The notes under the pieces are model-generated. The model did not search any database, was not told the DNA's origin, and worked only from the letters and a program-made list of their open reading frames with translations. A DNA stretch of 11,780 bases from DASWUD01 sp036401755 (lineage in GTDB: Bacteria > Pseudomonadota > Gammaproteobacteria > Thiohalomonadales > Thiohalomonadaceae). Position numbers and translations under genes: made by a program. Below, in pieces: positions 1 to 6,644 of this stretch. The DNA lies in contig DASWUD010000031.1 in assembly GCA_036401755.1 (NCBI GenBank), positions 1 to 11,780 of the forward strand, read 5' to 3'. Numbering within the stretch: position 1 is the stretch's first letter; each line of letters opens with the position of its first letter.

Positions 1-1888
1 CCTTGAAGTGGGACAGCTCGTAGGAGGAGTGTGCCACCACCAGCCAGGCCGAACGACGCAGTGGCTGTTCGGCATTGGGGAAGTTGGCGATCATCTTGCG
101 CCCGGTATCAACCGCGAACTGGTAATCCTTCATGGCATAGATATCTTCCAGCGCTGCGCCCATCACCAGTGCCGCCTTCGCGTGTTGCGGGAAGGTGTCG
201 GCAAATCTCAGTGAGCTGCGAATGACGTCACGCTTGATGCTGTCGCGTTCTGTCTGTGCAGCTGCATTCAGATTCTGGCGGTGGGCATACACCGCTGTAT
301 AGCCTGCCTCCGAGGCCTTTTCGTGGGTCGGATAGTCATAAGCGGTATGTTCAAACTCTTTGGCCGCCGGACCGTACCACTTGTTCTCCAGCAGAAGCTC
401 GGCAAACTGGTAGTTCATTGCCGGTGTTTCTACGTCCTTCGGGAAGGAGTCGAGGTACTCGCGATACCAGTGGTGCGCTTCCTGGAAATTCTCGTCCCTT
501 TCCTTTTCATGCTTCGGGTCCTGATAGAGGGCATGGTAGTAGTTAGCCAGCTCTGTCAGGTTGGTTTTCAGGTAACCCAGTACATCTGGATAGGCATTGA
601 CGTCGAAGTGCTTCCAGTACTCCGATTTGAGACCATAGTTGGTCGCGAACTCCTTGTTGGCATCGATGACCAGCCGCGGGAATCCACCCTTCTTGTAGAT
701 ATCGATCACACGCATATCGAAATGCGGCGAAACCTTGTGATACGGATTTAGCTTGACGAATTTCTTGTAGGTCGCAGCGGCATCGGCGTAGCGGCGCTTC
801 TCCAGGTAGTGCTCACCCAAATTGCTATAAATATTGACTTCGTAACTGCGTGCGCCGTACTTATCGAAGTACTCGGCAATGGCATCCGGACCGCCCTCAT
901 AGGAGAAACTCAGGCTGATGACGCGATAGGTGTCATCGATACGCTTCTTCTCGAATTCATCATTGGGATGCTCAAAATCAAAGCCTTTTTTGACCTTGTG
1001 GTCGAGCAATGCGATGAAATTATGCAGGCCATCCTGGTACATATCCTGTTTGTACAATGACCAGCCAAGCTTGTAGAGCGCGAGTTCATAATAGGAGGAA
1101 CCATCCCCCATAGTGACAATAGATTTATAGGCATCCTCAGCATCAAGAAACTTCTTGAGCGTAAAGAAGTATTCGCCGCGGCGGAACTGCACTTCATCCA
1201 TGTAGCGCGAAGTCGGATATTCCTTGACGATGCGATCCATCACGGCCATCGCGCTTTGATTGTCACCCAGCTCCTCGTAGGCGCGCGACATCTGGTAGAG
1301 CACCTGGTCGTTACGCTCGTAGAGCGGATATTTTTCCAGCAGCTGCTTGTAAAGGGTGATCGCCTCGCGTGCACCGGCATTTTCCAGATCGCCCGAGCCC
1401 TCCGGCAGCGCCGCCCCCGCTGTGGTCTGCGTTGTGGGGATCGCTTCCGCCTGGGTAGCGCGTTTTTCGAAATCCTTACTCGATTCTCTGTCTTGAGCCG
1501 GGTTCCCCTTTTCGCGGGACGCGGCCTTTTCCTTGTCGTTGGGTTGCTTGCGGCTGGCGTCAAAACCGGCGGGGCGATCGATCTTTTCCGCCGTGGCGGA
1601 GGGGCTGGTTCTAGGAGCGGCGCCGCTCCCCTCCAGCACGCCATACTCTTTTTCGATCTTGAGGTCAGCAAGGCGGCGGATTGCCTCAGGCGTCATGGCT
1701 GACTCAGGGGTCTCCGCGAGGAATTTCTGGTAGCTCTGCATCGCTTTTTCGATGCCACCCTCGATCTTCTCATCCTTGAGATCGGGCTGGATATCCTTCA
1801 ACTGGCTGATGGTCCCTTTTTCGAGATTGGTGGCGCAGGAAGCGAGCAACAGAGTGGCGCCAAGCAGCGCGAGGTGGTTTCGGATCAT
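1..1888 (-). CDS. TPR-repeat outer-membrane lipoprotein (partial, 3' end beyond left edge)
   Basis: I translated this frame by hand from ATG at 1888. It stays open for 629 codons to the window edge, so the C-terminus is missing. The N-terminus MIRNHLALLGATLLLASC is a lipoprotein signal with lipobox LAS-C (lipidated Cys18). Ala at +2 fits sorting to the outer membrane rather than inner-membrane retention. Residues 19-86 hold a first helical repeat. Residues about 87-172 are a low-complexity linker rich in Ala, Pro, Thr, Lys and Glu. From about 173 onward come many TPR-like helical pairs, for example AREAITLYKQLLEKYP and YADAAATYKKFVKLNP. The start overlaps the stop of the upstream gene as ATGA, indicating translational coupling. 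TPR lipoproteins scaffold protein complexes, and no enzymatic motif is visible. It may resemble GltE/NfsE-type TPR lipoproteins, but that is inference. That it is a real coding gene is nearly certain; its function is unknown. Confidence 0.9.
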   Translation of the reverse strand, partial: MIRNHLALLGATLLLASCATNLEKGTISQLKDIQPDLKDEKIEGGIEKAMQSYQKFLAETPESAMTPEAIRRLADLKIEKEYGVLEGSGAAPRTSPSATAEKIDRPAGFDASRKQPNDKEKAASREKGNPAQDRESSKDFEKRATQAEAIPTTQTTAGAALPEGSGDLENAGAREAITLYKQLLEKYPLYERNDQVLYQMSRAYEELGDNQSAMAVMDRIVKEYPTSRYMDEVQFRRGEYFFTLKKFLDAEDAYKSIVTMGDGSSYYELALYKLGWSLYKQDMYQDGLHNFIALLDHKVKKGFDFEHPNDEFEKKRIDDTYRVISLSFSYEGGPDAIAEYFDKYGARSYEVNIYSNLGEHYLEKRRYADAAATYKKFVKLNPYHKVSPHFDMRVIDIYKKGGFPRLVIDANKEFATNYGLKSEYWKHFDVNAYPDVLGYLKTNLTELANYYHALYQDPKHEKERDENFQEAHHWYREYLDSFPKDVETPAMNYQFAELLLENKWYGPAAKEFEHTAYDYPTHEKASEAGYTAVYAHRQNLNAAAQTERDSIKRDVIRSSLRFADTFPQHAKAALVMGAALEDIYAMKDYQFAVDTGRKMIANFPNAEQPLRRSAWLVVAHSSYELSHFK

Positions 1889-3777
1889 TTAGCCACGCTC
1901 TCTGTGCCCTGCTGCTGGGCCTTGACAGCGCGATCGTAACTTTCGGCCATGGCGAAGCGCGCCTGGATCTGATACTCCTCCAACCGTTGTACGCGTCGTT
2001 GCAGTTCGTTGATAGCCATTACTTCGAGCATGTGCCCTTGGCGTGCCATCAGGGTACTAACCTTCTCCTTGGCGTCACGTGAGCGATTGCGCGCCATGCG
2101 GATCTGCTCGTCGTAGCCGACGTAGCTCTGGGTGGCTGCCTGACGTGTTCTGACGAACGAGGCATAGATCGCTTTAAGTCGTTTTGCATCTGCATCGAGC
2201 TGGTGGAGATGGTTGTAGGCATCGGTCAGGCGCTGATCATAGGTAGTATTGATGTCCCAGTGGATAAGCCCCTGGAGCCGTTTGATGCGGCGGCGGATAT
2301 CCTCCCCGCCCGGGCTGGTGTCATTGCGGTATTTCTGCTCAAGGTGGGCGAGCTGCTCACGATAAATACGTTCGTCGGCGGTCGCCAGGAAATCGGGGCG
2401 TGGTGCCACCAGCATATGCTGGAGACGATCATCGAGGCGCTGGCGTTGCTCCAGTCGTAAACGAATCTGCGAGTCGAGCTCGCGAAAGCGCTTGTCGATG
2501 TTGGGCAGCAGCGGTTCGTAATAGGCGCGGCGCAGGGCGATGATCTCTTCGTAGGAGTTGAGGTACTCATCCCATGAATCGAGCCGCTGGCGTAGCTCTT
2601 CAAGATCGAAATAGTTTTTCAGCGATGCCTGGAAGTCATTGGATGCCATGAGGTCCATCAGATAGAAGGTTTCCGGAGTTTCCGGAAGCTCTCTGAGACG
2701 GATCACCCAGTTCTTGTCCTGCTTCAGCTCTTCACGCACCAACACCTTGAGAAAATTACCACTGCGGATGCTCTTGATAGAGGCATCGAGTCGGGTCAGC
2801 TCCTTGCCGAACGAATCCAGCGCATTGCCATAGAGCAGTGCAGCGCGACCGTGCATGTTGAGTTTGGCGTAAGCATAGGGGACACCCAGCAGGCTCTCCT
2901 GCACTGCTGCACCGGTCGGATTGCGCTTGACCAGGATAGACCAGGGCACCAAGGCACGATCGAAGCGTCCCAGCGACAGGTCAGCCCAACCGGACCCCAG
3001 CAGCGCCTTGTCAGAGAACGGCCCCCTCATTCGCACGCGGTCCAGATACTGCTTGGCCTGGCCCGGCTGGTTCGATTGCATCAGGCGGTAGCCAAGGACC
3101 AGATTCGCCTTGTCCCTGATGGAGAGGGTCGCCTCATCGTCGCTGCTGATCAGGCCGGTCTTGCCGAGCTGTTCGATACCCTCTTTCTCCTGACCGTTCT
3201 CGATCAGGGCGATACCCAGGTTATAGCCGGCGAATCCCTCCAGCCCTTTGGCATCACGCAGCCCTTCAAGGATCTTGGCGGCATCAGTAAAGCGGCCGTT
3301 GACCATATAAATCTGCGCACGCAGATACTGCTCATCGTCACGGATACGCTCGGGCACCTTGCCGATGATGCGTTCTATGGTGTGAAGTGCGTTTTCCGGC
3401 TCACTTTTCTGGTAGTAGATACGTGCCAGCCGATAGGCTGCTTCGTTGCGGATCTCCGGATTGACATTGCCCTCGAGCACTGCCTTGATGGCACGACCCG
3501 CACGCTGGTGCATGCGATAGGAGAGCTCGAAATCACCGATGGAAAATTCGGCAAAATTGGCCTGGAGATGGAAGGGATCGAGTTCGGGATCATCGATGCG
3601 GTAAAACTGCGCCAGTTCGGTGTCGAGGCGGGTAATGGCGTCGAAATACTCCTCCTGCTGGGCGTGAAAGAAAGCCTCGCCCAGGAACAGATCTCGGGGC
3701 GCCTTCTGGGAGTTATCAGCTGCAAACCCGTGTACGCTGATGCACAGGCCGAGCAGCCAGAGGTATCGGCGCAGCAT
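1885..3777 (-). CDS. Exported TPR/coiled-coil protein, 630 aa
   Basis: The N-terminus MLRRYLWLLGLCISVHGFAAD is a Sec signal peptide with probable cleavage after GFA (about residue 19). Cys12 lacks a proper lipobox, so a soluble periplasmic protein is likelier than a lipoprotein. Residues about 27-340 contain TPR-like helical pairs, such as NEAAYRLARIYYQKSEPENA and FAGYNLGIALIENGQEKEG. From about 395 to the C-terminus the protein is highly charged and helical, with long heptad-like stretches (RELDSQIRLRLEQRQRLDDR, NELQRRVQRLEEYQIQARFA), so coiled coil is expected. It starts 3 bp after the TAA of the upstream gene. No strong Shine-Dalgarno is visible, which suggests coupled translation. Its stop overlaps the next start (ATGA). 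The role is probably structural, as part of an envelope complex with both neighbours. I do not recognise a named family; GltD/NfsD-like TPR proteins are a possible but unverified comparison. Confidence 0.9.
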   Translation of the reverse strand: MLRRYLWLLGLCISVHGFAADNSQKAPRDLFLGEAFFHAQQEEYFDAITRLDTELAQFYRIDDPELDPFHLQANFAEFSIGDFELSYRMHQRAGRAIKAVLEGNVNPEIRNEAAYRLARIYYQKSEPENALHTIERIIGKVPERIRDDEQYLRAQIYMVNGRFTDAAKILEGLRDAKGLEGFAGYNLGIALIENGQEKEGIEQLGKTGLISSDDEATLSIRDKANLVLGYRLMQSNQPGQAKQYLDRVRMRGPFSDKALLGSGWADLSLGRFDRALVPWSILVKRNPTGAAVQESLLGVPYAYAKLNMHGRAALLYGNALDSFGKELTRLDASIKSIRSGNFLKVLVREELKQDKNWVIRLRELPETPETFYLMDLMASNDFQASLKNYFDLEELRQRLDSWDEYLNSYEEIIALRRAYYEPLLPNIDKRFRELDSQIRLRLEQRQRLDDRLQHMLVAPRPDFLATADERIYREQLAHLEQKYRNDTSPGGEDIRRRIKRLQGLIHWDINTTYDQRLTDAYNHLHQLDADAKRLKAIYASFVRTRQAATQSYVGYDEQIRMARNRSRDAKEKVSTLMARQGHMLEVMAINELQRRVQRLEEYQIQARFAMAESYDRAVKAQQQGTESVAK

Positions 3778-3780
3778 GGA

Positions 3781-4308
3781 TTAGCGGTCTTTGAACTCGA
3801 TGTGGTTGCTGGCTGCAGGCCCCGCCAGGGTAATCTCTACCAAGCGCGGTCCCACGTCCTTGCTGAATTTGTAGCTTGCGGTTTGACGGTAGTCGCTATT
3901 ACCCGCCGACTTGCCGATCAGTGTCACATCAAGGGTGTGCTCTCCGGTGCGCACATTGCCGGTGTAGATTCGCTGCACACCGCCCTTTTGCAAGGCTTCC
4001 AGCTCTTTGAAGGTGTAGATGTGGTGGGTTGCCTCCTTGCCATCTATAGATATATGGACGGCATCGAGACGAAACTTATCCCCCTCGGCCAGGTCGACAA
4101 AGATTGATACCTGGGTGTTGGAGGGATAAAGCAATTTTTCTTCAAGCTGAAGGAGTTCGGATGAGATGCCCAGAACATCCTTTTTGATGTCCTGCACCTG
4201 TTCGTCGATACCCTTGATCTGTTCGCGGGAGACCTCTTCGGCGCTTACCGCGCCTGCGGCTAGCGAAATCAGCAATCCGACTAGCAAGGTTCTTAAAAAA
4301 TCAACCAT
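3781..4308 (-). CDS. Exported coiled-coil/beta-sandwich protein, 175 aa, first gene of TPR operon
   Basis: The open frame extends upstream to 4419, but I chose ATG at 4308. It begins a clear signal peptide (MVDFLRTLLVGLLISLAAGA, then VSA cleaved before EE at about residue 23) and has AGGTGG five bases upstream. The 37 extra upstream residues do not resemble a signal sequence. After cleavage, residues about 27-60 form a short charged helix of coiled-coil type (IDEQVQDIKKDVLGISSELL). Residues about 65-175 are rich in alternating hydrophobic residues and glycine turns, consistent with a beta-sandwich. The protein is predicted periplasmic. It is followed after 3 bp by the 630-aa TPR gene, so it is probably cotranscribed and part of the same complex. 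I recognise no enzyme motif. Database homologues may carry misleading names such as AraC regulator or dihydrolipoamide acetyltransferase (from memory, unchecked); the sequence shows no helix-turn-helix and no lipoyl motif. Confidence 0.85.
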   Translation of the reverse strand: MVDFLRTLLVGLLISLAAGAVSAEEVSREQIKGIDEQVQDIKKDVLGISSELLQLEEKLLYPSNTQVSIFVDLAEGDKFRLDAVHISIDGKEATHHIYTFKELEALQKGGVQRIYTGNVRTGEHTLDVTLIGKSAGNSDYRQTASYKFSKDVGPRLVEITLAGPAASNHIEFKDR

Positions 4309-4313
4309 ATCAA

Positions 4314-4319
4314 CCACCT
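4314..4319 (-). promoter_or_regulatory. Ribosome binding site fixing the start of the 175-aa gene
   Basis: On the minus strand AGGTGG lies 5 nt before ATG at 4308. This good Shine-Dalgarno match, together with the signal peptide that begins at that ATG, is why the shorter start is preferred to the in-frame ATG at 4419. Confidence 0.7.
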
Positions 4320-4445
4320 GAAAGACCAAGATGTCTGCACATTGTGAGACGATCAAAACATATCCACAGGGGGCAATTCCTTCGACTGGGCCGCAATTCT
4401 GATATCGCGCCGTCCGCAAATTTCCCTATGGGACAATGGGTTGGA

Positions 4446-4467
4446 ATAATAACATGGAAAAATTATA
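4446..4467 (-). promoter_or_regulatory. Possible -10 elements for the TPR operon
   Basis: The minus strand contains a perfect TATAAT (4467-4462) and, just downstream, TGTTATTAT (4454-4446), which has the form of an extended -10 (TGnTATTAT). Neither has a convincing TTGACA-like -35 at 16-18 bp, which is compatible with an activator-dependent promoter. The CRP-like palindrome centred at 4531.5 would lie about 76 bp (first box) or about 92 bp (second box) upstream of the inferred transcription start. The 5' leader would be about 130-150 nt. This is a hypothesis from motif matching in AT-rich DNA, where such hexamers arise by chance. Confidence 0.3.
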
Positions 4468-4523
4468 GATTTCGCTACCTTTCCCTCGATAGGAAATAAA
4501 AATCCATCCATGATTTTTTCTTT

Positions 4524-4539
4524 TGTGAGCCAATTCACA
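4524..4539. promoter_or_regulatory. CRP/Vfr-type operator (exact TGTGA-N6-TCACA)
   Basis: The sequence TGTGAGCCAATTCACA is an exact two-fold match to the CRP half-sites TGTGA and TCACA with the correct 6-bp spacer. T-rich flank on the left and GAA on the right also resemble the extended consensus. It lies in the divergent intergenic region, 216 bp upstream of the TPR operon start and about 570 bp upstream of the TraF_2-like gene, so the operon on the minus strand is the likelier target. CRP-family proteins (CRP, Vfr) that sense cAMP bind this sequence; FNR prefers TTGAT-N4-ATCAA, which does not match. Whether this organism has such a regulator cannot be seen here. Confidence 0.65.
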
Positions 4540-4663
4540 GAATGATTCTACATATAACCCGGTTGTTGTACCAGAGGCTCAAATAACCGAGTAAACCGCT
4601 CCCCATCTTGCTGAATTTCATGGCGCCCTCATGATGGGGCAAATTACAGCTTTTCTGCCATCA

Positions 4664-4695
4664 CGCGGATATGTACTGGTTCATTTCTATCCGCG
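4664..4695. repeat. Inverted repeat, 8-bp perfect arms, 16-nt loop
   Basis: CGCGGATA at 4664-4671 is the exact reverse complement of TATCCGCG at 4688-4695. The arms are GC-rich (5 of 8), so a hairpin would be reasonably stable. No T-run follows on either strand, so it is not an intrinsic terminator. It could be an operator for a dimeric regulator with widely spaced half-sites, part of a structured leader, or chance. Confidence 0.4.
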
Positions 4696-4998
4696 CCCCC
4701 CCAACACCTCATGTAAGTAACGAATCGTTCTAATTCGCGGCGGCATCCCATATTAATAACCTGACAGCATCTTTAATTCAGTGAAAAAACGCACTGATGC
4801 GGAATGATGGGTTACTCATGCCTGATGCCCCCGCCCCCGACAAGCGGTCGTGAAGTCATCAGGCTGCACGGGCAGGAACAGATCAAATTTGCGGCAGAAT
4901 CTCTATATCTCTTGTTGGAATATTCTCAAAAGGAGGGATATAGAAAAAAACATTACGATGCAAGAGGAGTAAAAAGCCCTGCGCCATTTGATTAGATC

Positions 4999-5042
4999 GG
5001 CACAGATGTAGATAACCTAGCTAGTTACTGCGTTGCTGTGCC
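4999..5042. repeat. Inverted repeat with nested palindrome in the leader of the TraF_2-like gene
   Basis: GGCACAG (4999-5005) is the exact reverse complement of CTGTGCC (5036-5042). The 30-nt interval holds the perfect palindrome CTAGCTAG (5017-5024), flanked by TAA and TTA. The element ends 65 bp before the ATG at 5108, so it could fold in the mRNA leader or act as a protein-binding site. A weak promoter pair, TTGATT (4988-4993) and GATAAC (5011-5016) with a 17-bp spacer, overlaps it. No T-run follows, so it is not a standard terminator. Confidence 0.35.
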
Positions 5043-5107
5043 CGAGAATCCAATGATAGCCTTCACCGCATTCATTCTTCATAAAAAATATCAAGGAGTT
5101 ATAAAGC

Positions 5108-6490
5108 ATGTCCCGTTTACTGGGTCGAGTCGCCTTTGTTACCGCAATTATTACGACTGGCAGCGCTGCCTTTGCTCTGCCCTTTGACTCATTTGACCCG
5201 CGCTCCATGGCAATGGGCGGGGCGGGTGTTGCAGTGGGTGATGCTGCAATGGCGCCGTTCTTCAATCCCGCCCTGCTGGCGGTGACGGACATCGACGACG
5301 ACTTTTCTATAAACCTGCCTGTCGTGGGTGCTCGCATCTACGATCCGGAAGATTTTGAAGATAGCCTCACTGCATTTCAGGATGCTGGCTATCTGGATAG
5401 CCTTGATGGCCATATTCAAAACTACAATTATGCTGCCTATCCCACCTCGAATGATCTTCGTCTGATCGCCAGTGATGCCTCCACCCTCTCCACACAACTC
5501 ACCACCCTCAATGACAAGCCTCTTCAGATGGAAGCGGGAGCGGCACTGGTCATGGCTATTCCGAGCAGGAAATTTGGTGGGGCGTTTTATGCCAATGGCT
5601 GGGCTGTCGGTGGCGCTGTAGCCAATTATCGCGACGACGCCACCCTGCAGGAGTTTACCGATACGCTCAACGCTGTGGCTGACTGTTATGACACCAACGC
5701 TGTTATCCCAGGCTCATGCAATCCAGTGACAGACATCCCCAATTACAGCACCTACTTCGATGCCACGACCGGTGATGTTACCTTCGACTCCACCGATTTG
5801 AAGTCGAGCGTCGATATGCGTGGTGTGACTGTCACTGAAACCGGCGTCGCGTTGGCCCGTCAGTTTGGTGAAGGGGCAGGCAGCTGGACTCTCGGCATCA
5901 CCCCAAAATATGTGAAACTGCGGCTCTATGAATACCGAGCTGACGTCAAGAGTGCAGATACGGAGGATTTTGATGGCGACGATTACAAAGCCGAATACAG
6001 TCACACGAATTTCGATATTGGACTGGCCAAGAACTACAACAATGGCTGGCGCAGTGGCTTTGTTATCAAGAATGTCATCGCGCACACCTATGATTTCAAG
6101 AATGTTCCACGCGATCCACTAACCAACACCCCGCTCCCGGACGCTGCGTCGGTGTCTACGGGTACCACCCTCAACCTCAAACCACAGGCCCGCCTCGGTG
6201 TCTCGCACCAGAACAAATGGTCGACGGTTGCTCTGGATGTGGATCTGACCGATAACGATCCCGCTGGCTTTGAAAAGCGCACCCGCTATATCGCTCTCGG
6301 TGGTGAGTTGAATGGCTGGGACTGGGTGCAGCTGCGTGCCGGTTATCGCATCAACACCTTCGACAGCGCACGCAACGTCGCCTCACTCGGGCTCGGCCTC
6401 GCGGCGGCGGGCACCCTGCATATCGATGTGGCTATGGCGAACAGCTCGAACGAAACGGGGGCTGCACTACAGCTCGGCCTGCAATTCTAG
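5108..6490 (+). CDS. TraF_2-family outer-membrane beta-barrel protein (FadL-like), 460 aa
   Basis: The start is supported by AAGGAG (5093-5098) nine bases upstream and by a Sec signal peptide ending AFA before LPF (cleavage at about residue 23). Residues 32-57 (RSMAMGGAGVAVGDAAMAPF followed by FNPALLA) are the hallmark N-terminal segment of this family, in which a conserved gly-rich stretch and an NPA motif resemble the plug region of FadL-like porins. The rest is rich in amphipathic strands, and the protein ends in Phe (LQLGLQF), the usual terminal residue recognised by the Bam machinery. Cys193 and Cys204 could form a loop disulfide. Databases often call such proteins 'conjugal transfer protein TraF'. 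That name is misleading here, because no conjugation genes are nearby. The role is probably an outer-membrane channel or structural barrel with unknown substrate. It stands alone and converges on yoaA. Confidence 0.85.
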   Translation: MSRLLGRVAFVTAIITTGSAAFALPFDSFDPRSMAMGGAGVAVGDAAMAPFFNPALLAVTDIDDDFSINLPVVGARIYDPEDFEDSLTAFQDAGYLDSLDGHIQNYNYAAYPTSNDLRLIASDASTLSTQLTTLNDKPLQMEAGAALVMAIPSRKFGGAFYANGWAVGGAVANYRDDATLQEFTDTLNAVADCYDTNAVIPGSCNPVTDIPNYSTYFDATTGDVTFDSTDLKSSVDMRGVTVTETGVALARQFGEGAGSWTLGITPKYVKLRLYEYRADVKSADTEDFDGDDYKAEYSHTNFDIGLAKNYNNGWRSGFVIKNVIAHTYDFKNVPRDPLTNTPLPDAASVSTGTTLNLKPQARLGVSHQNKWSTVALDVDLTDNDPAGFEKRTRYIALGGELNGWDWVQLRAGYRINTFDSARNVASLGLGLAAAGTLHIDVAMANSSNETGAALQLGLQF

Positions 6491-6530
6491 AAGCCTCACA
6501 AAAATGTCCTCGGGCTCCGATACAGCATTG

Positions 6531-6587
6531 CGAACCCTGCTCTGGTGCTCATTTACTATCTGTAAACTCCGCTCCTCGCAGGGTTCG
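6531..6587. repeat. Nested palindrome between converging genes (REP-like or 3' structure)
   Basis: The outer arms CGAACCCTGC (6531-6540) and GCAGGGTTCG (6578-6587) are perfect 10-bp reverse complements. Exactly centred between them is a second inverted repeat, TTTAC (6552-6556) and GTAAA (6562-6566), with a 5-nt loop TATCT. The two single-stranded spacers are each 11 nt, so the element is symmetric. The outer stem can be prolonged by GCA/TGC pairing if a three-base bulge is allowed. No clean T-run follows on either strand, so it is not a textbook terminator, though it may protect both 3' ends. The size, nested symmetry and location in a convergent gap suit a REP-type repeat; only one copy is in this window. 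Confidence 0.6.
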
Positions 6588-6612
6588 TGCCTTTATGCCC
6601 TTTAGGGTATTG

Positions 6613-6638
6613 TCTCAAGTCCGATCCCTATTTTGAGA
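6613..6638. repeat. Short inverted repeat just beyond the yoaA stop
   Basis: TCTCAA (6613-6618) and TTGAGA (6633-6638) are 6-bp reverse complements with a 14-nt loop, 7 bp downstream of the yoaA stop codon. A smaller CCC-TTTA-GGG hairpin sits at 6598-6607. Either could mark the yoaA transcript end, but neither is followed by a T-run in the minus direction, so the support for a terminator is weak. Confidence 0.2.
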
Positions 6639-6644
6639 TGGCTT

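Larger units (their letters stand above)
4309..5107. other. Long AT-rich divergent intergenic region without a convincing gene
   Basis: About 800 bp separate the start of the minus-strand TPR operon from the start of the plus-strand TraF_2-like gene. Base composition is visibly more AT-rich than in the flanking genes, especially at 4440-4560 and 4900-5100. It contains the CRP-like palindrome, TATAAT-like hexamers, inverted repeats at 4664-4695 and 4999-5042, and a C-run at 4696-4702. The longest open frames are a 63-codon plus frame at 4804-4995 and a 61-codon minus frame at 4353-4538. Neither has a clear ribosome site, signal peptide or recognisable motif. No tRNA cloverleaf or intrinsic terminator with a T-run was found. 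An unrecognised small RNA or leader cannot be excluded. Confidence 0.6.

Noticed and set aside
1256..1702. Plus-strand 148-codon and minus-strand 143-codon frames at the linker of the TPR lipoprotein
   Set aside because: Both are other-frame shadows of the low-complexity Ala/Pro/Lys-rich linker, whose true frame continues unbroken on both sides.
2851..4107. Long plus-strand open frame of 418 codons opposite the TPR genes
   Set aside because: It is antisense to two genes with clear signal peptides, TPR repeats and tight operon spacing. It has no recognisable domain and no ribosome site, and such mirror frames are common opposite moderately GC-rich genes.
4309..4419. N-terminal extension of the 175-aa protein to ATG at 4419
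   Set aside because: The 37 extra residues do not form a signal peptide and would bury the real one. The internal ATG at 4308 has a good ribosome site.
4621..4640. GCCC/GGGC hairpin as an intrinsic terminator
   Set aside because: Only four GC pairs plus a wobble, and no T-run on either strand.
4804..4995. 63-codon plus-strand open frame in the intergenic region
   Set aside because: No good ribosome site, no signal peptide or membrane segment, and no familiar motif. Its composition follows the AT-rich spacer. It is kept only as a remote possibility.
6578..6590. tRNA T-arm-like GGGTTCG suggesting a tRNA remnant or integration site
   Set aside because: No acceptor, D or anticodon arm can be found around it, and the segment is fully explained by the symmetric palindrome. 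It also lacks the GTTRRRY/RYYYAAC boxes of an integron attC site.
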